Assembly (NCBI GenBank): GCA_037043235.1
Contig: JAWRVZ010000039.1
Location: 3,427,001 to 3,491,000 of the forward strand
Direction: 5' to 3'
Length of the DNA: 64,000 bases
Source of the DNA: Rhodeus uyekii
Lineage: Eukaryota > Chordata > Actinopteri > Cypriniformes > Acheilognathidae
The position numbers and the translations under genes were made by a program. Below are positions 38,666-51,000 of the stretch, piece by piece (within the stretch, counting starts at the first letter, position 1; each line of letters begins with the position of its first letter). The notes under the pieces were generated by a model that saw only the letters and a program-made list of their open reading frames with translations, ran no database searches and had not been told where the DNA came from.

Positions 38666-39025
38666 TGTATTAAAGGCTCATGTCATAGGGACTTTTATTA
38701 TGAAACCGAGTCATGGCAATATTGTGGTGGTGCGCAGCAGAGCCAGTTGAGCTGCCGTGATCTGCGTGATCGGTACAAACTGTTGGTCGGAAAGCTGATT
38801 AGTCCTGAATATCCTACACTCCTATACAGATACATAACCAAGGATGTTAGTCAATGACTTCAAACTATATATGTACATCCCTGACAATATCTGTACCTCC
38901 TCCATCTACCATCAATACATCGTGTTAAGTGATCACCTGTCTCCTCATTATTTGTGCTCTGACCGGCACCCAGGGGGGTTTACTCAACCTTTATAAACAT
39001 TGACAGTCCAAAAGTCTCTCCAACA
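38666..39025 (+). repeat. BEL 3' LTR
   Basis: Same 360-bp sequence as the 5' LTR. It is preceded by a G-rich stretch TTTGGGGGCGG (38654-38664) that can serve as the polypurine tract. Confidence 0.95.
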
Positions 39026-40789
39026 GTGTCCTGTGGCGAAATTACCCTGTGTGTGTGTGTGTAGGGGGGGGGTTGTCTGTTTGCATTAGTACCTCCATTA
39101 AAACCTTACATGGACATCTTGGACAGATGCTCTTATCTGTGAAGTCTTACAATGTTTGTATTGAAGATGAAATTGAAACCTCAAAATCTTCTAACCTTTT
39201 AAAAGTGTTAATCATCACATGCACACTACAAGCTTCATCTTTGTCTATTGTCTGCACTATTTCATTACAAAACTTATGAGTGAAAATGAAGTGGTTCTCA
39301 TTTAACTTAGTTGAGATACTTTGTTTACATGAACATCCATTGTTGTTGTAGTCTTGAGTAGTTTGTTGTCGTTGTTTCGGTTCTTGCATTTATTTTACGA
39401 CTGTGAAACAATGGAGCAGGTCATTTAATTTCACATGTGTAAGCTGAGTGTAAAAAGACAGACTGTGTATGTACATTATGTGTATACTATGCTGATGACA
39501 AATTTTAGACTTTGGCAAAAAAATAAAATACTGACACCATGAAAGACGATACAAAAAATTTGAGCTGCGCTTTGCACCTCAATCATGTATTGTACAGCAT
39601 CCCTCCATGAGGGACATGGAGCATGAAGTTGGGAAGCTGGGAAGCTCATCAGCGCACATTCTTCTAGCTGGGGTGCACTGGGAGGAAATGGGGATTTGCC
39701 GTATTCCATCCAAGCTCTTAGGAGGAGAGGATTTGTCTCCTAAATTCATGGTAAACTAAGCAGCAGGCCGGCATTAGCAGTTACAGATTTCCAAGAGAAT
39801 AAGTGGATGGTGAAAAGGGGAAGTTGGCTTTCAAAGCAAACAGAGCTTTGCATGTTAACCTTCACATTCAAAGGTCCAAACATCCAGAGGGAGGGTTTGG
39901 CTTACTTCCTGCCTCTCAGTTCAGATTCCATGACCAATCCCGAAGCCTATTCTTCTCTTTGATATGATGAAAATGACCAAACAATACCCTTTCCCCCCCA
40001 AAGACCCAAATGGATGATGTTTAAGATTTTTTATTCTTTTTGCCGAGATATGCAGCAATTTCCAAAATAACATAATAAGCTGGAAAAACAATGAAGTGTC
40101 ATTTGCCAGGAGTTTTCAGAGCTCAAATCCATGCGTGTTGACATTTTCAAAAAACTTGACCTTGAAGTTGGTCAGTGTTCTGTTCAAGTATGCCTTGCGT
40201 GTTTTGAAGGAAAATAAACGTGACCCTACAGTTCTACTGAATGATGAAATGACAAACTCTGTGGTGTGTGCTTAGGTCATAAAGCACAACAGCATGCACT
40301 TGCAAAACGGCAGCATATAATGTAATTCAGAATAGCTGGGATGTATTAAATGAGTTTTTGTCCCATCAATCGTATAATTTCACTGATCCAAGTTGATGCA
40401 AAGTTTCTTTTTTAATAGCAAATGACATATTTTGGGCTTAACTGAAGCAATATTTGCACATACAGATTCCCACTTGTAAAGACTGACATATTTTCAATGA
40501 GATTGTATTCCCGGCTGAACTAAAGAGTGAGTAAATTGAGACCAGACGGGATTTGTTGGGAAGTTTTATTTGTCCACCCCGAATAGTCAGCATTCCAGCT
40601 GCTAAAGAAAATAGTGTTTGTTGAGCAAGAGAGGGGGGCTGTACGAGTGGTTGAGAAAGTTTGGACTTTAAATGTCTAACAAAAGATCTGAAGCTGAAAG
40701 CAATTCCCATGTTGAAGGGTTTTCCAGTGCTGCCTGTGAGCTAAGGCTGAGGTAATACACATTTACACAATGAGTATATATTCTGAAAA

Positions 40790-41095
40790 TAAAACATCTT
40801 AAAGCAGCCTAAGGTTGTTAGCTGGTCTGTTGTGATGGTTGTGAAAGAGTTTTTGGGAACAAGCCAGGCTGGAGCAAGCAATAAGATGTACAGAACCCTG
40901 CTTAAAATAAACAACTTAATCCAGCCTAAACTGCCTTGCTGGTCTTCGCTGGTTTAAGATGGTCATATATAAATAGGGGTTCACTAGTCTCCCATTCTGA
41001 CCAGCTAAAAGTTCCTTAAATCCATTTAAAACCAGACAACAGACCAGCTTAACTAGGCTGAGAGACTAGGAAAAACAGCTTATTTCACTGCACTG
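40790..41095. repeat. Palindromic 'gctggt / accagc' repeat
   Basis: 'gttgttagctggtctgttgt' near the left and 'aacagaccagcttaactagg' near the right are inverted relatives, with 'cttgctggtcttcgctggtt' and 'ctgaccagctaaaagttcct' in the middle. It is a MITE-like palindrome of a type common in cyprinids; class not assigned. Confidence 0.5.
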
Positions 41096-41519
41096 AAATG
41101 AAAGCAATCTCTGTGTTTTTTAATACCATAATTAAGAACTGAATGGAAAAATTACTAGAGCAAGTATATTAAATATAAATTATTTTACCTAAACAAGAAC
41201 TGTTAAAGAGGTACAGACATAACGATCACGATGAAGAGGATGATGATGATGATAGACCCCCACGATCTTGACTCGCAAACATATGTATGATATATGTTTA
41301 TTAAACTGTATTAAACTCTACATTTATTAACTGTACCAACACTACGTACCAGTTCTTAGACAATAAGAGCAATTCACTAAGATAAGAATGACGGGCTACT
41401 TTAAAGTCTTAACACTGTACAAACTATCAGTGATGGTTTGCGATATGGTACGTAATCATAACTCATATTTTCCTTGATCGTGACTAAATCAAGTCTGGAA
41501 CAGTTGACAAGTTGTAACA

Positions 41520-42130
41520 TACCTTTACAGGTGTGCTGTTCGGAGACATCAAAAGTAACGCAGCCAATGTACGTACTCCGTTTCCAATCCTAATATCCCA
41601 CTTTTATGAAAAGGGTCAACAGTTTTCCCAGCTCGTGAGCATTAATGAGTATTCCTGATCGCTTTAACTAAACAATGCGTCTCGACGCTTGACTTTCCAG
41701 TAGTGTAACGTCCTAAGAAACACTGGATGCTCCAGAGTTCAGTTTCCAACTTTCTTGAGAGTCTCGCCGCGGAGTATGAGTTGTCAATCTCACTGGATAC
41801 TGTAATCGCGAACACAGTCCCATATATGAGTAACAGTCACGCGTCACTCACTGTATAGACGTTACGCGCGTGCGAAGGCTGAGAGAACCGCGCGCGTTAA
41901 AAACCTAAAATCACTCATGGACCATCTTCATTTTGGTTTCTTTCTCTCCGTTATGATCGCTCACGCTATATTTAGACTACGTAATGAATGCATTACTTAC
42001 AAAAAGGCTGACGAATTGTTAGAGGAGAGCCGAGAAGGGCTGAAGTGAGTTTGGAGGCTACATGTGCCTTGAAAGTAACTGAGCGCGAGAGTGAGAGGAG
42101 TATTGACGTGACCCCCGTGAACACGGACTC
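41520..42130 (-). promoter_or_regulatory. plekhg2: CpG-rich putative plekhg2 promoter and 5' UTR exon
   Basis: 41,750-42,130 is markedly richer in CpG than its surroundings ('ctcgccgcggagtatgag', 'gttacgcgcgtgcgaaggct', 'ccgcgcgcgttaaaaacc'). On the minus strand a strong donor CCTGTAAAG/gtatgt follows 41520. Spliced to exon 2 this would give a 5' UTR. The short frame ATGTCTCCGAACAGCACACC just before the donor would run out of frame into exon 2, a possible upstream ORF. No TATA box was identified and the start site is unknown. Confidence 0.45.
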
Positions 42131-42175
42131 CTTGAACTTCCTGTCAGCGTTAACTCCTTTACTGCTGCTGTCCTC

Positions 42176-42300
42176 ATTTACATTTATGCATTTGGCAGAC
42201 CCCTTTTTTATCTACCGGTAATCAGTTCTTGCTTTCCCTGGGAATCGAATCCATGACCTTGACGTTGCAAGCGCCAATGCTCTACTGATTAAGATACAGG
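42176..42300 (-). repeat. tRNA-derived SINE fragment
   Basis: On the minus strand 'cagtagagcattggcgcttg' resembles a pol III A box and 'gtcatggattcgattcccag' a B box (at 42240-42252), followed by the 'tttggcagac...catttaca' body seen in cyprinid SINEs. A related piece lies at 15020-15080. Confidence 0.6.
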
Positions 42301-45300
42301 AAAGCTCCTCATTCATCACTTTGCTTTAGGGAATATAATCAGTCACCCTGAAAGAGTTTGATTATGACGGATGAGTGCAGAGATGAACAAAGCCCTGTTA
42401 TGTTATGAGGGCGTCTCTTTGAGCATCACATTTGTTTAGCTATTAAAAACATGTTCAATTAGCTAGAGAGGGGTAATGGTCAGTTTTTAAGTCGCAGTGC
42501 CAACATCCTGAGGTCAAATAGCTTGTTAAGACTGAAATAACGTTATGTTTACGTTTTAATAGAGTCCAGTACTGTAGGGGAGACCGGGGCTAGTTGTCAT
42601 GAGTTGTTTTATAATGAATCGTGAATCAGCAAAAGGTGACATAAATATATCAAACCACTGTCTTTGACTACAAATATTTTAAATTAATCAATTTAGAACA
42701 TGCGTAACGCACATCACAACTTGTTCCAATACAAAATAGGAGAAAACAGTTAGTCCTTTCAATTAAAATATTGCCCTTCATTAATTGACCTTGGTCTGAA
42801 CGTATGTTAGTGTGCTTTCTCATGATATTAAAAAGAGTGTTTAAGTAGATTTTGAACTTTTAAAATGTTTTAGGGGGTCTCTCAGACCCCAAATAGAGCA
42901 TGGAAGATTGACTGGGCTTTTATAGAAAAATATCACCAAGCTAATTTCCTGTAAACTGAAATGACTCTATCACGTCATGCATTCAGCTCGAATAATAAAG
43001 CTATGTTACATTTACAGAATAGTGTGAGAAAGCTCAGACATGTCAGCGCAAGTAATGTCTTAAATCATCATCATAACGATTTGTCATGCACCTCTGAGAT
43101 CACTTCACCTTGTAACCAAGCAAATGTTTTGGACTAGAGTGAGGATAAAAACAATGCATTGAGAACAAAATTTGTCTTCTAAAGTCTGTTGGAAAGAATT
43201 TATGCAAAATATCCAAAGCATGTTATTTTTTAAGAAATCAATTTTAAACAATCTAACATTAATGGAAGGCTCATTTAATGTTCTACAATGTTATAATCTG
43301 TAAAACGAATTATTAGATAATGAAGTCCTGGCATCTCATTAAGATTTAAATGTAATTAAGTTAAATTGATAAGATGACTACAAAGACACATTCTGATGCA
43401 ATTAATTCATAAGGAAGTTAAACTGTGCACAAAATATTTACGAGTAAAGAAAGAGGAGTGGATGGATTGGAGATCCAAGACATTCCAAGATCACATTTTA
43501 CTTCTAGACAAACAAATAGGGTGTTGAATCTGAAGCACTTCAAGGTGAATGACCTTCCACATGGGGAATTAGTTTACTTTGCACAGATAAGGAGAAATGC
43601 ATTGTTTCAATGAGGCTTTTTCCTAAATGTTAGGAATTCTTGTCCTCAGTTGTAGTTTAATTGTCTTCATGTAAGCAGGCTGAGCAATAACAGAAGAATG
43701 CCATTGTTGAGATGTAGTGAAATCCCTGCCAGTCATATTGACAGAGACGCCATTACTGAGAAAGTTTCATAACCATCCAGTCTACTATACTACTTCATTT
43801 CAAATCAGAAAACTGTGGACTGGAATAAATCCACATTCTTGTCAATCAACATAATAGTAATGAAAAGCACATAGTGGTCTGTATTACAGTCAATTGCATA
43901 AAATATTGTTTTCTTTAGGACTGCTGGTTTGTTTCCAGAAACATGTTTCCAAATGTCTTACATTATGATTTTTATCTCTTAAACAACAACTCAATAAGAT
44001 CATATTTTTTCAAAAGAGAACACAAAAGCACACAATGTCAGGGTTCTGCCACATTCGGTCTATTAATTTCTTGTTGTTGTGGCAGAGCTCGTCACCTTCT
44101 CTTCACCTTTTCCAGTTTTGCTGTTTTATTTGTCATAAGTGTTTACATTTAGCTGAGAAACCATTAAACATGCTATAATGCAGATGGTGTGAAAGAAGAT
44201 TTTTAATATTTCAAAAATATATATTGTTCTTAATTCAGTGTCATTGAACATGATCTTCCCATTGTTAAGGTTGTCACCAAAGATCACACATCTTCATGTT
44301 ACAAAACTTATATATTATCCAACAAAATAATTATGGAAATTTTCAATACACTCTTATAAATAAAGGATCTTTTAACATCCATGGAAATTTTGCATTGCGT
44401 AAATGTTCTACACACACCAAAATAAATGTATTTAGTGAATTTAAAATGGTTCTTCTGTGGCATTGCAGCTGCAAAAAAAGAAAAATCACTATGTATTGCA
44501 GTCTAAGGATAGTTCTAAAGAAATTCACACAGGTTAAGAGCAACATGAAGGTGAGTAAGTGATGACAGAATATATTTTTTGGGGGTAGTGAACAAGTAGC
44601 TCTAGTTTCCCCTTTATTCTACTGCTATATTCCACCATCTTACATTATTGAAAGGTTGGTGACTTCAATAAGGACCCATGACAAATGTTGCCTTGAGGCA
44701 CCAGGGAACTCTATTCTAAAACAGGAAACTGAAAACCAAAGGTGTTTTTGAAAGAAACGTGAAAATCCTTTGGCAAATAATCAGCAGACGTACTGAACGA
44801 ATTCTGCCTTTCAGCAGTAGTCAGAGTGGCTGAACGCCAAACAGTAGTTTTATAATGTAGCCCTCACCCCCGCTCTGAAGATGGCCTAAACATTGATGCT
44901 CTGCTTAGGATTGTTAGATTTATTTCACAGGCCCCCAACATGGAGATATTAAATGCCAGGAAGCCTACCAAAGACATTCCCATCTGTATCCACTGCATTC
45001 TTGGATGGAAAAACACAGACTTAAATTCAAGAAACAGTCAACAGAAAAAAACATCAGGTTGGATGGTGAAAGTGCAGGGAGTCGTTATCTAATGATCCAT
45101 CGTGTTAGTGTGCAAGATCCAGGCGTAAAGGGGCGAAAAAGCTCACCACAGCTGAAAGCATTTTACTAGAGAAAGCCCAAAGATTAGGCTGTGCTCCCAT
45201 CCAAAGCCACACACATCCCAATGACCTAGATATGAAAAACAGATATTGGGCCTGGTTCCTCTACCCGCAATGCCACTGGCATGGAGAGGAGCTGAAGTGG

Positions 45301-45954
45301 GGGAGTGTGAGGAGAAAACACAGGCTCATATTTCTCTAATTTCAGAAGCCTGGTCACTGGCTCTGACCTGGAGCTGTTAATCAGCCTGAGATGCCATTAA
45401 ACCACAATGACTGGCAACAGTCAGTTAGCGCCTGCCTTCAGGAGGTTACCACAGCACCTCAGCACGAGAATTTAATGATCGCATTTTGACTAATCACTGT
45501 CTTGCACGTGTTCATAGGAAACAGCCTGAAAGTCACCAGGAAGTCAACGACTGCAAACTTGGCAGGGATCACAGTCACCTTTAAAGCATAAGTCAATTGA
45601 AGACCGGTGGGGTCACCACTAAGAAAGCCGCAGGCTTGCACAAATGATCTATGATTCATATATACACAGCGGGAGGGTGACTGAGAGTACACATGCTTTA
45701 GGAGCTGCAGAGAGGCCTGTCGGGGAAGGCCAATTACAGGCCTCTCTAGGCTGAAACAGGAGGTTTTAAGCATTAGAAAATGTATGTAATTTGTTTCACT
45801 CATGTTTGTCATTTGCAGAACAGTAGAGCGACAACACAGCTGTAACATGTTGATCAGGTGCATCATGAAAGGTATGTTGTACAGATGTGAAGACATCTTC
45901 ATGAACCATAGGAAGTCGTTTGCCTCAAAATAAGAGACATTTTAAAATTAAACT
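42301..45954. other. Intergenic, no gene recognised
   Basis: About 3.6 kb. A weak MITE-like segment lies at 44345-44470, with 'gtgagtaagtgatgacagaa' repeat-end sequence at 44550-44590. Open frames are short and lack splice or codon support. Confidence 0.6.
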
Positions 45955-46450
45955 TTGTTAAAATATAAAAGTTACAATTATGAGATAAAGTTGCAAATGT
46001 GTCACAGCAGCAGTCACAGTTGGAAAAAAATAATAGTTTCAAGGAATAAAGTCATAAGATAGAAATTGTGAGATAGAAAGTAACAGCTATGAGATAGGGA
46101 GTTGCAAATTATTAAATATTAAGTAACAATTGTGAGAAATTAAGTAACAGTTGTTAAACTTATAAAGTTGCAATTGAGATATAGTCACAACTGAAAAAGT
46201 CACAACTGTGATATACAATGTTGAGTTATGAAGTCAGAATTGTGAGATGCAGTAAAATAAAAATGTAGAGATATAAAGCTGCAATTATGAGAAATAAAGT
46301 GTTAATTGAGATATAGCCATAACTGTGAAATACAGTCACAACTGAGAAATCGACAACTGTGCGATGTAACGTCAAGATATTGAGAAACAGTTGCAATTGT
46401 GAGATACGGTTATGAATTATGAAATATAAAGTTACAGTTGGGAGTCCCAA
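45955..46450. repeat. Degenerate ~20-nt minisatellite
   Basis: Variants of 'gttgcaattgtgagatacag' and 'aagtcacaactgtgagatac' recur roughly every 20 nt for about 500 bp ('gagataaagttgcaa', 'cacaactgagaaatcgacaa', and so on). The 74-codon minus-strand frame here is a by-product. Confidence 0.8.
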
Positions 46451-47403
46451 AATGAAATTTTACCACCCATTGTGTTAGTTAAACAAAGTTAACTCTTGTT
46501 TAATTTCAGCTTCCTAAATATCCCATCACTTAGCTAAACTAACTTTTTTCTGATATTTGCATGCTGAAAGGATTTGACTTTCAAATATTTTAAACCAACT
46601 TGAATCTCATCACATTGTTTCCACAACAGACTGATAAACTCAACTTTGAGTGAAGATGTGAGTTAAAGATAAGCAGATCAGTCTTAAAGGATTATAGCTT
46701 TAAGACTACGGTAACCTGTCAAAATTGATCATGTTCAAAACAAAAAGTGATGGTTCAAGTTCAAATCAAATACATTTGGCTGCTAAAAACAGCCTACTTG
46801 TCTAGGCAGAGACACAGGAGAAATAAAAAAACAAATGCTTATTTTTGTACATGTGTGAGAGTCAAAATACCAACACAAGAAAGCCAATGTGAAGCATAAA
46901 ACAGCACTCCTCATTCATTTCACTTGCATAACTATCACCTTCAAAACAAGATATAATTTGCTTAGTGGTGTCCGCCAAGAGAAGACACATCATTTTATTG
47001 TTTCTGAGGGGACAGGTCAACAGAAACAGCGTGACGGTCAGCTGAACTGCAAACCATTGAACCCAAGACTATTGCTTTCAGTCACAAAATGACCCACAGG
47101 AAATGGCTGGAACCTTTTGTGAAAGTAAACAGAGGGCCTACATCCTGTCTCTGTCCGTCTCTAAACTGGACATGATGGCTCAGTGTGAGAGTAATGAACT
47201 GTCTGCGGCTCCGGTTTTGATCGCTATACCACAAGTCTCTGTGAAATGCAGGCTATGGCTCCACACCTGTCACTGAGGCAAACGGGAAAAGGGAGGTGCT
47301 GAATGGCTTGCGATCTGTTCCCACAGCTGGTGGCAGTAACATTATTTGAGTCCCTTCAATTTCCTTCCTTGTAAATAAATGCCTCAAAGGTTTAAACTTT
47401 CAA
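46451..47403. other. Intergenic, no gene recognised
   Basis: Mostly unique-looking AT-rich sequence. No splice-supported coding region or repeat was identified. Confidence 0.55.
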
Positions 47404-47751
47404 AGGGTCATTCCATGTCAAGTCAAACTAGTTTTTAAACGTCTTCAGAGATTTTAAACGTCTCTCAAATATTTGATTTTGTTCAGATTTTTTCTGAAGA
47501 AAAACAAATATATAGTGGTGAAAGCCATTATATTAAATGTCATGGATCTATATTTTGTGTAATCCACTATTTTATAGAGAGGCTCCAGTGGTGTAAAGTG
47601 TCATTTAGAAACACACCACAGTGAACATGTATTCATGACATTTAATAATTTGGATTTCTTCTTTACGAATTTCTTTTAACAGAATAATAAAAAAAAAGTA
47701 AAAGTAAAAATTAACAGGGGACCTCTAGTTGAGTTGACATGGAATGACCCT
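47404..47751. mobile_element. MITE with 23-bp terminal inverted repeats
   Basis: The left end AGGGTCATTCCATGTCAAGT CAA and the reverse-complemented right end AGGGTCATTCCATGTCAACT CAA differ at one base in 23. The body is 348 bp, AT-rich, with no coding. The target duplication is unclear (AA on both sides), and the superfamily was not assigned. Confidence 0.85.
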
Positions 47752-47859
47752 AATGGCAAAACACATTATTCTTTCTAACGTTAGACTAATGTCTTAACCC
47801 TAGAACGATATTAAAACCAGTTACACCATAGAAATATTCTGGGTTCAGTGTAAGTATAA

Positions 47860-48005
47860 AGGAAAGTTCACCCAAATATTTAAATTGTCATAATTTACTC
47901 ACCTTCAAGTTGTATGAAATTCTTTTTGAAGTATGTCAGTAACCAAACAGTTGATGGGCCCCACTGACCTTCATAGTATTTTTTCCATATGGAAGTCAAT
48001 GGGGG
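47860..48005. repeat. Fish 'aaagttcaccca' MITE, left part
   Basis: 'aaaggaaagttcacccaaat', then 'gtcataatttactcacctto'-type text (read here as gtcataatttactcacct), 'caagttgtatgaaa' and 'ccatatggaagtcaatgggg' follow the order of a very common fish element. Other pieces lie at 13737 and 22070. Confidence 0.7.
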
Positions 48006-51000
48006 AGTAGTTATATTATGCATACATATATGCTAATTTTGTCATCAGCATAACACACATGTACTTAATACATGCTGTCCGGTTTGCTCAGCAAACACTG
48101 TCACGGATGTGCCAGGCTCACCTACCACCACAATCACCAAAATACTGCTCACCACCACCTGTACCTCATTGAGCAGCCATCAGTCACTCCACAAAGACTC
48201 ACTACAGTCTGCAGTCATCGTCTGGTCTCATTTCGATGCACATGGACTCACCCCCGTGATTGCCAACATCAAGTCTCTTACCTGCTCCTACATCTATGCT
48301 CGTCTCATCTCCCAATGTCTCAAAGATCCCTACGCATCTCCATTACTCATCTCCACAGCCTCCTGCAGAAAACTACTAGGTCTCATATCCAAGACTCCCA
48401 TTCATAGTCATCATTCTTTTGACCAAACTTCTTGCGCACGCACACGCACACGCGCACACACATAATATACTCCATTGTGTGTGAACTTACCATTCTTTCC
48501 TAGTCTCTGTACCGTAACACACTCACATGGACTTAGTTTTAGGGGGGGTTTTTTTGCACTAATTCATTATAAAATATATACACAAACGCTTGACTCAGCA
48601 CGCACACACTTGTTCTGTATTACAAACAATAAAATAAAATTTGCTTGCACACCCAAGTTCACATAACTTACTGAACCCCCTTCCTCCCAAAGACTGAGAA
48701 GGTCTGGCTTAAATACCCTACATTCCCGCCAGAATTGGTATTGGACCAAACCACCTGTTTAGCAAGGTAGCAACAAAAAACACACAAAAACATTGAGCTC
48801 AAAGAAACTAGACATCTACAGCAACAAAAAATAAACAGACATAAAATATGCAACTAATAAACAGATCACTTGAAATACTCTTACACAATATCTTTGTAAA
48901 AGAGACATTACATATAAACATTCAAAAAGACCCCACAATTGGTTCCTTCCAGTCTTTTAAATATGTGACCCTGGTTGCACCCACCCGGGCCACCCCTTTA
49001 GGAAACCTGCGATCCAACCTGGAAGTAAACGCGAGCAGCAAAGCCACGGTAGACGGCAGAGGCGAGCGTTTTTGTTTGTCGTCTTTTCAAATAAACAGTA
49101 TAGAAATCAAAAGTGTAATGTGTTTATTTAAATGAAAACTAACAGTGGGATTGGTAAATGAAGAGTGTGGTGAAATTCGTTGATATGCGCACCTATCAAC
49201 AAACATATACAACAGGATATTCATGTGTTTGTATTTGTGTGAGGCCGTTAAAGTTGGCATGAAACAGAAGTTGCAATAATCTTTTCTTCCCTATTGTGGC
49301 ATAAATATCAGAGTGAAATGGCTTATTGAGCAAGAAAATATGTAGGGTGGAACTTGATTATATCTATCAGACATTGGATGGTTGGATTGTTGTGGTTTGC
49401 TATTGCTGTGTGTTCTCATGACAGATTGTCCCATTTTGTTCATGGTGACTTTAAGAGATACACACAACACTAGTTTAAATTAATACAAAGATATATTATC
49501 ACTTCTGGAGAGAGATACCACAGGGAGGATCAAACTTCCTAGTATGCATCAAACATCCCATCTTGAATTTTTTGTAAATTTTACAGTTTTTACAGAAGTA
49601 CATTAATTCTTCTGTTAAAACGTAAAACTGAAAAGAAGTTTTAAATCAGAATTTTTACAGTCATTTTAAGGTTTTAAGCAGTCATGGCAAAAGTGGATAT
49701 TAATTTACACAGAAAATCAAATAAACAGATTGACAGTAAGTGCCTCGCTGTAACTTATGCTCCTTTTTTCTGAAGAAGAGGGTGGACAAGAAGAAATTTA
49801 TTTTGTGGCCACAAATGCTGAGTACATAATGTCGGCTGAGTATAATTTGAACTGATCATTGCTTTAAGAAACTAAAAATGTAGTCCAACATTCAAAAAGA
49901 TATCTTTGGTGGGCTCTAATGGTTCACATCTCCTATTTGTCCACCCATAATCCCGAAAGCCTTCTTTTGTAAAGGCAGCTGTGAGGAAGTCTACAGTCAA
50001 TGACCACCCAGAGATCCACAAGACCTCCACTAATTATCTTCTGCGCCGTTCAATACACCCTCAAAATTTCATCCATAAGGAGACATTTATTCAGCCCACT
50101 CCTTACCAGACTTGACTCAAGTAGCTATTTTTGGAGTCTGATAGGCTGCCCACCAAAAAGCCTTCATAAATTAGGTGACTCTGCATCCAAAATATTCGAA
50201 GAGACTGAATTCTCAGTGAATGATGTCATATCCTTACACAAGTAATGAAACGGTACAGGAAGACTCTGTGGGAGAATATCTGTCTGTTTAAGGACTGTGT
50301 TTTGATTGTTTGGCTGGAAACAGTTTTGTTTATTAGGTCATACTACCATAAAACCGGAATGCAATGTGAAAGAAAGAGTTTCTTCCATCTATTCACACTT
50401 CTTTTGGTACTAGATCTTGAACGTAAACACTTCAAAAACAATTATATGCAGTGAAGGTTTATTTGTTTCCTTTACGTTCATGTTAGACACAGCCATCTTG
50501 GAAACAGTGTAAAATGGTGCTTCTCATTGAAATCTTCAGAAGTATTCAAAAAATAGAGAATATTTTTTTAATATGTTGTTTTGAATTTTAAAGGAATGCC
50601 TTACTTTACTGGTTATTTAAATTACTCAAGTTACTTGCAATGTGTTACCCCTACACTGCCAATACTGTGTTAGCTTTTATTATGAATATGTTAGCCTTAC
50701 TGTTATATATAAAGCAGTGTGCTCCGAAACAATGATAAAATGCGCATTTAGAAGATATAAGCATTCAAAACATTCACAGTCTCTCGCTTCCTTCAGTATG
50801 GATCAATGATTTTGATGATATCACTTCAGCCTGGCATCAGACTTTCTGTCCAATCAAATGCACACTAAAATCTAAAGCATCCTGCCCCCTACAGTATAAG
50901 TAGACGATGAAGCTGTGGCTAAAATCGGTCATTTGTTCACACATTTACTATTTTCTACATGGTGAATGGCACATAGTGAACTATATAGGGGAAAGCAAAT

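Larger units (their letters stand above)
33466..39025 (+). mobile_element. BEL/Pao LTR retrotransposon, integrase-deleted
   Basis: 5560 bp with two 360-bp LTRs, a primer-binding-site-like stretch, a gag-like frame, a pol-like frame and a purine-rich tract before the right LTR. The flanks are GTGTG (33461-33465) and GTGTC (39026-39030), a near-perfect 5-bp target duplication within GT-rich DNA. The class comes from the BEL-type gag core, DDG protease, RT/RNase H order and DUF5641-like C-terminus. The integrase catalytic core is absent. It is oriented against plekhg2. Breaks are described under the two coding entries and in the findings. Confidence 0.93.
27327..41519 (-). other. plekhg2: plekhg2 intron 1 (putative)
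   Basis: If the 5' UTR exon at about 41.5 kb is right, this 14-kb interval is intron 1. It holds a solo LTR (28384-28879), a pogo-like element (30600-31289), the BEL retrotransposon (33466-39025) and a palindromic repeat (40790-41095). The 29.0-30.5, 31.4-33.4 and 39.1-40.8 kb parts show no recognisable feature. Confidence 0.5.

Noticed and set aside
38642..38857. 71-codon frame at the end of the BEL element
   Set aside because: It lies within the 3' LTR and is repeated in the 5' LTR; it is LTR sequence, not a gene.
48072..48465. Two overlapping plus-strand frames of 111 and 118 codons
   Set aside because: Ser/Thr/His-rich in two frames, no splice support. It begins with 'ctgtcacggatgtgccaggc', which looks like the edge of a decayed LTR.
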